NCBI GenBank assembly: GCA_032718475.1
Contig: JAUCBJ010002637.1
Span: forward strand, 1 to 33,098
DNA from: Nemertoderma westbladi
Lineage: Eukaryota; Xenacoelomorpha; Nemertodermatida; Nemertodermatidae
Reading direction: 5' to 3'
Length of the DNA stretch: 33,098 nt
Shown here: piece after piece, positions 32,601 through 33,098 of the stretch
Layout: each line of letters begins with the position of its first letter
Numbering within the stretch: the stretch's first letter is position 1
The notes under the pieces: model-generated
What the model was told of the DNA's origin: nothing
Seen by the model: the letters and a program-made list of their open reading frames with translations, nothing else
The model's database searches: none
Program-made: the position numbers and the translations under genes

Positions 32601-33098
32601 GATAAAATTTGCAACATAAAGACATATTTTAGTAGTTGTTTCATTGATATTACACGACTCGCACTTTTTCTTCAATTTATCAGTTACCAAGATCTTTGTT
32701 AGAAAATTGCATGAATATAGCTCAGTAGATACCGGTACTTATTTGCTGTGTTATATCGAATTTTCGAAAAGCTACGGTTTAAATGACCTCCAAACCTTTG
32801 CGAAGCCGCAGATGCTAACACATGCAACTTTCGCACTACCGTCAGGGTCAGACCGTGCATATCTCCAAAATTCAGAGCATAGGCCTATCAGCCTATTCAG
32901 ATACTTGCAATCCTTGAAACAGTGAAACGACACCTATCCGTCATTCCGTCAGTAGCCTATCGCACTGGCAGTACCAACTGAACAAATCACTAAAGTTGAG
33001 GAATAACGCAGTGTGCTGGTGTGACTGTGACGCATGACGGTACAATATCAACAGAAATATCTTACTGTCTTATGCAAATGCTTGTAGCTTAAGATTTA
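32601..33098. other. Unassigned DNA at the right end
   Basis: About 500 bp with no recognised gene. A 93-codon plus-strand open stretch at 32644-32925 has no recognisable domain. No repeat family recognised. Confidence 0.4.

Noticed and set aside
32644-32925. 93-codon plus-strand open frame
   Set aside because: No recognisable domain and no supporting signals; likely chance.

Overview
This is nuclear DNA of an animal, most likely an invertebrate deuterostome or another intron-bearing marine invertebrate. The evidence is a metazoan WDR90 and a metazoan UBXN10, a split gene with GT-AG introns, non-LTR retrotransposon remnants and very abundant minisatellites. Minisatellites straddling exon-intron borders have, as I remember, been reported in amphioxus under the name 'mirages'. 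That makes a cephalochordate a reasonable but unproven guess. Every gene I can support lies on the minus strand.

Layout, left to right. Positions 1-6836 are a 35-bp tandem array with a 65-unit higher-order repeat of 2281 bp. It abuts a 52-bp array (6837-about 9650). From about 9604 to 17109 three exons of one unidentified minus-strand gene (called gene X here) can be read: exon A 16963-17109, exon B 11720-11919 and exon C 9604-9919. Their splice sites and phases fit each other (0-0, 0-2, 2-0). Intron A-B is filled by a 60-bp array (12721-about 16985), a foldback element and a retrotransposon 3' fragment. Intron B-C holds a decayed non-LTR retrotransposon (about 10483-11470). Upstream of exon A lie a 40-bp array (17299-19763) and a 41-bp array (19993-20279). 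The large open frames inside these arrays are by-products of repetition.

Positions 21581-23086 hold a single-exon UBXN10 gene (p97/VCP adaptor, ciliary). Its stop codon sits inside a seven-copy tandem repeat, and its upstream region has a near-perfect RFX X-box beside a CCAAT box. Positions 25525-31497 hold an intact, intronless 1990-codon WDR90/POC16 gene (centriole wall protein) that carries two immunoglobulin I-set domains between its two WD40 blocks. A truncated RTE-like retrotransposon (31731-about 32600) lies upstream of it.

Two themes stand out. First, at least three exon 3' ends (exon A, exon C and the UBXN10 stop) have been turned into tandem arrays whose units keep the exon edge. 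In gene X the array units also keep the 5' splice site, giving tens of decoy donors. Second, two cilium/centriole genes sit in tandem about 2.4 kb apart; one has a strong X-box and the other a weaker one. No CRISPR array or bacterial operon structure is present, and I recognised no rRNA or tRNA gene by eye.
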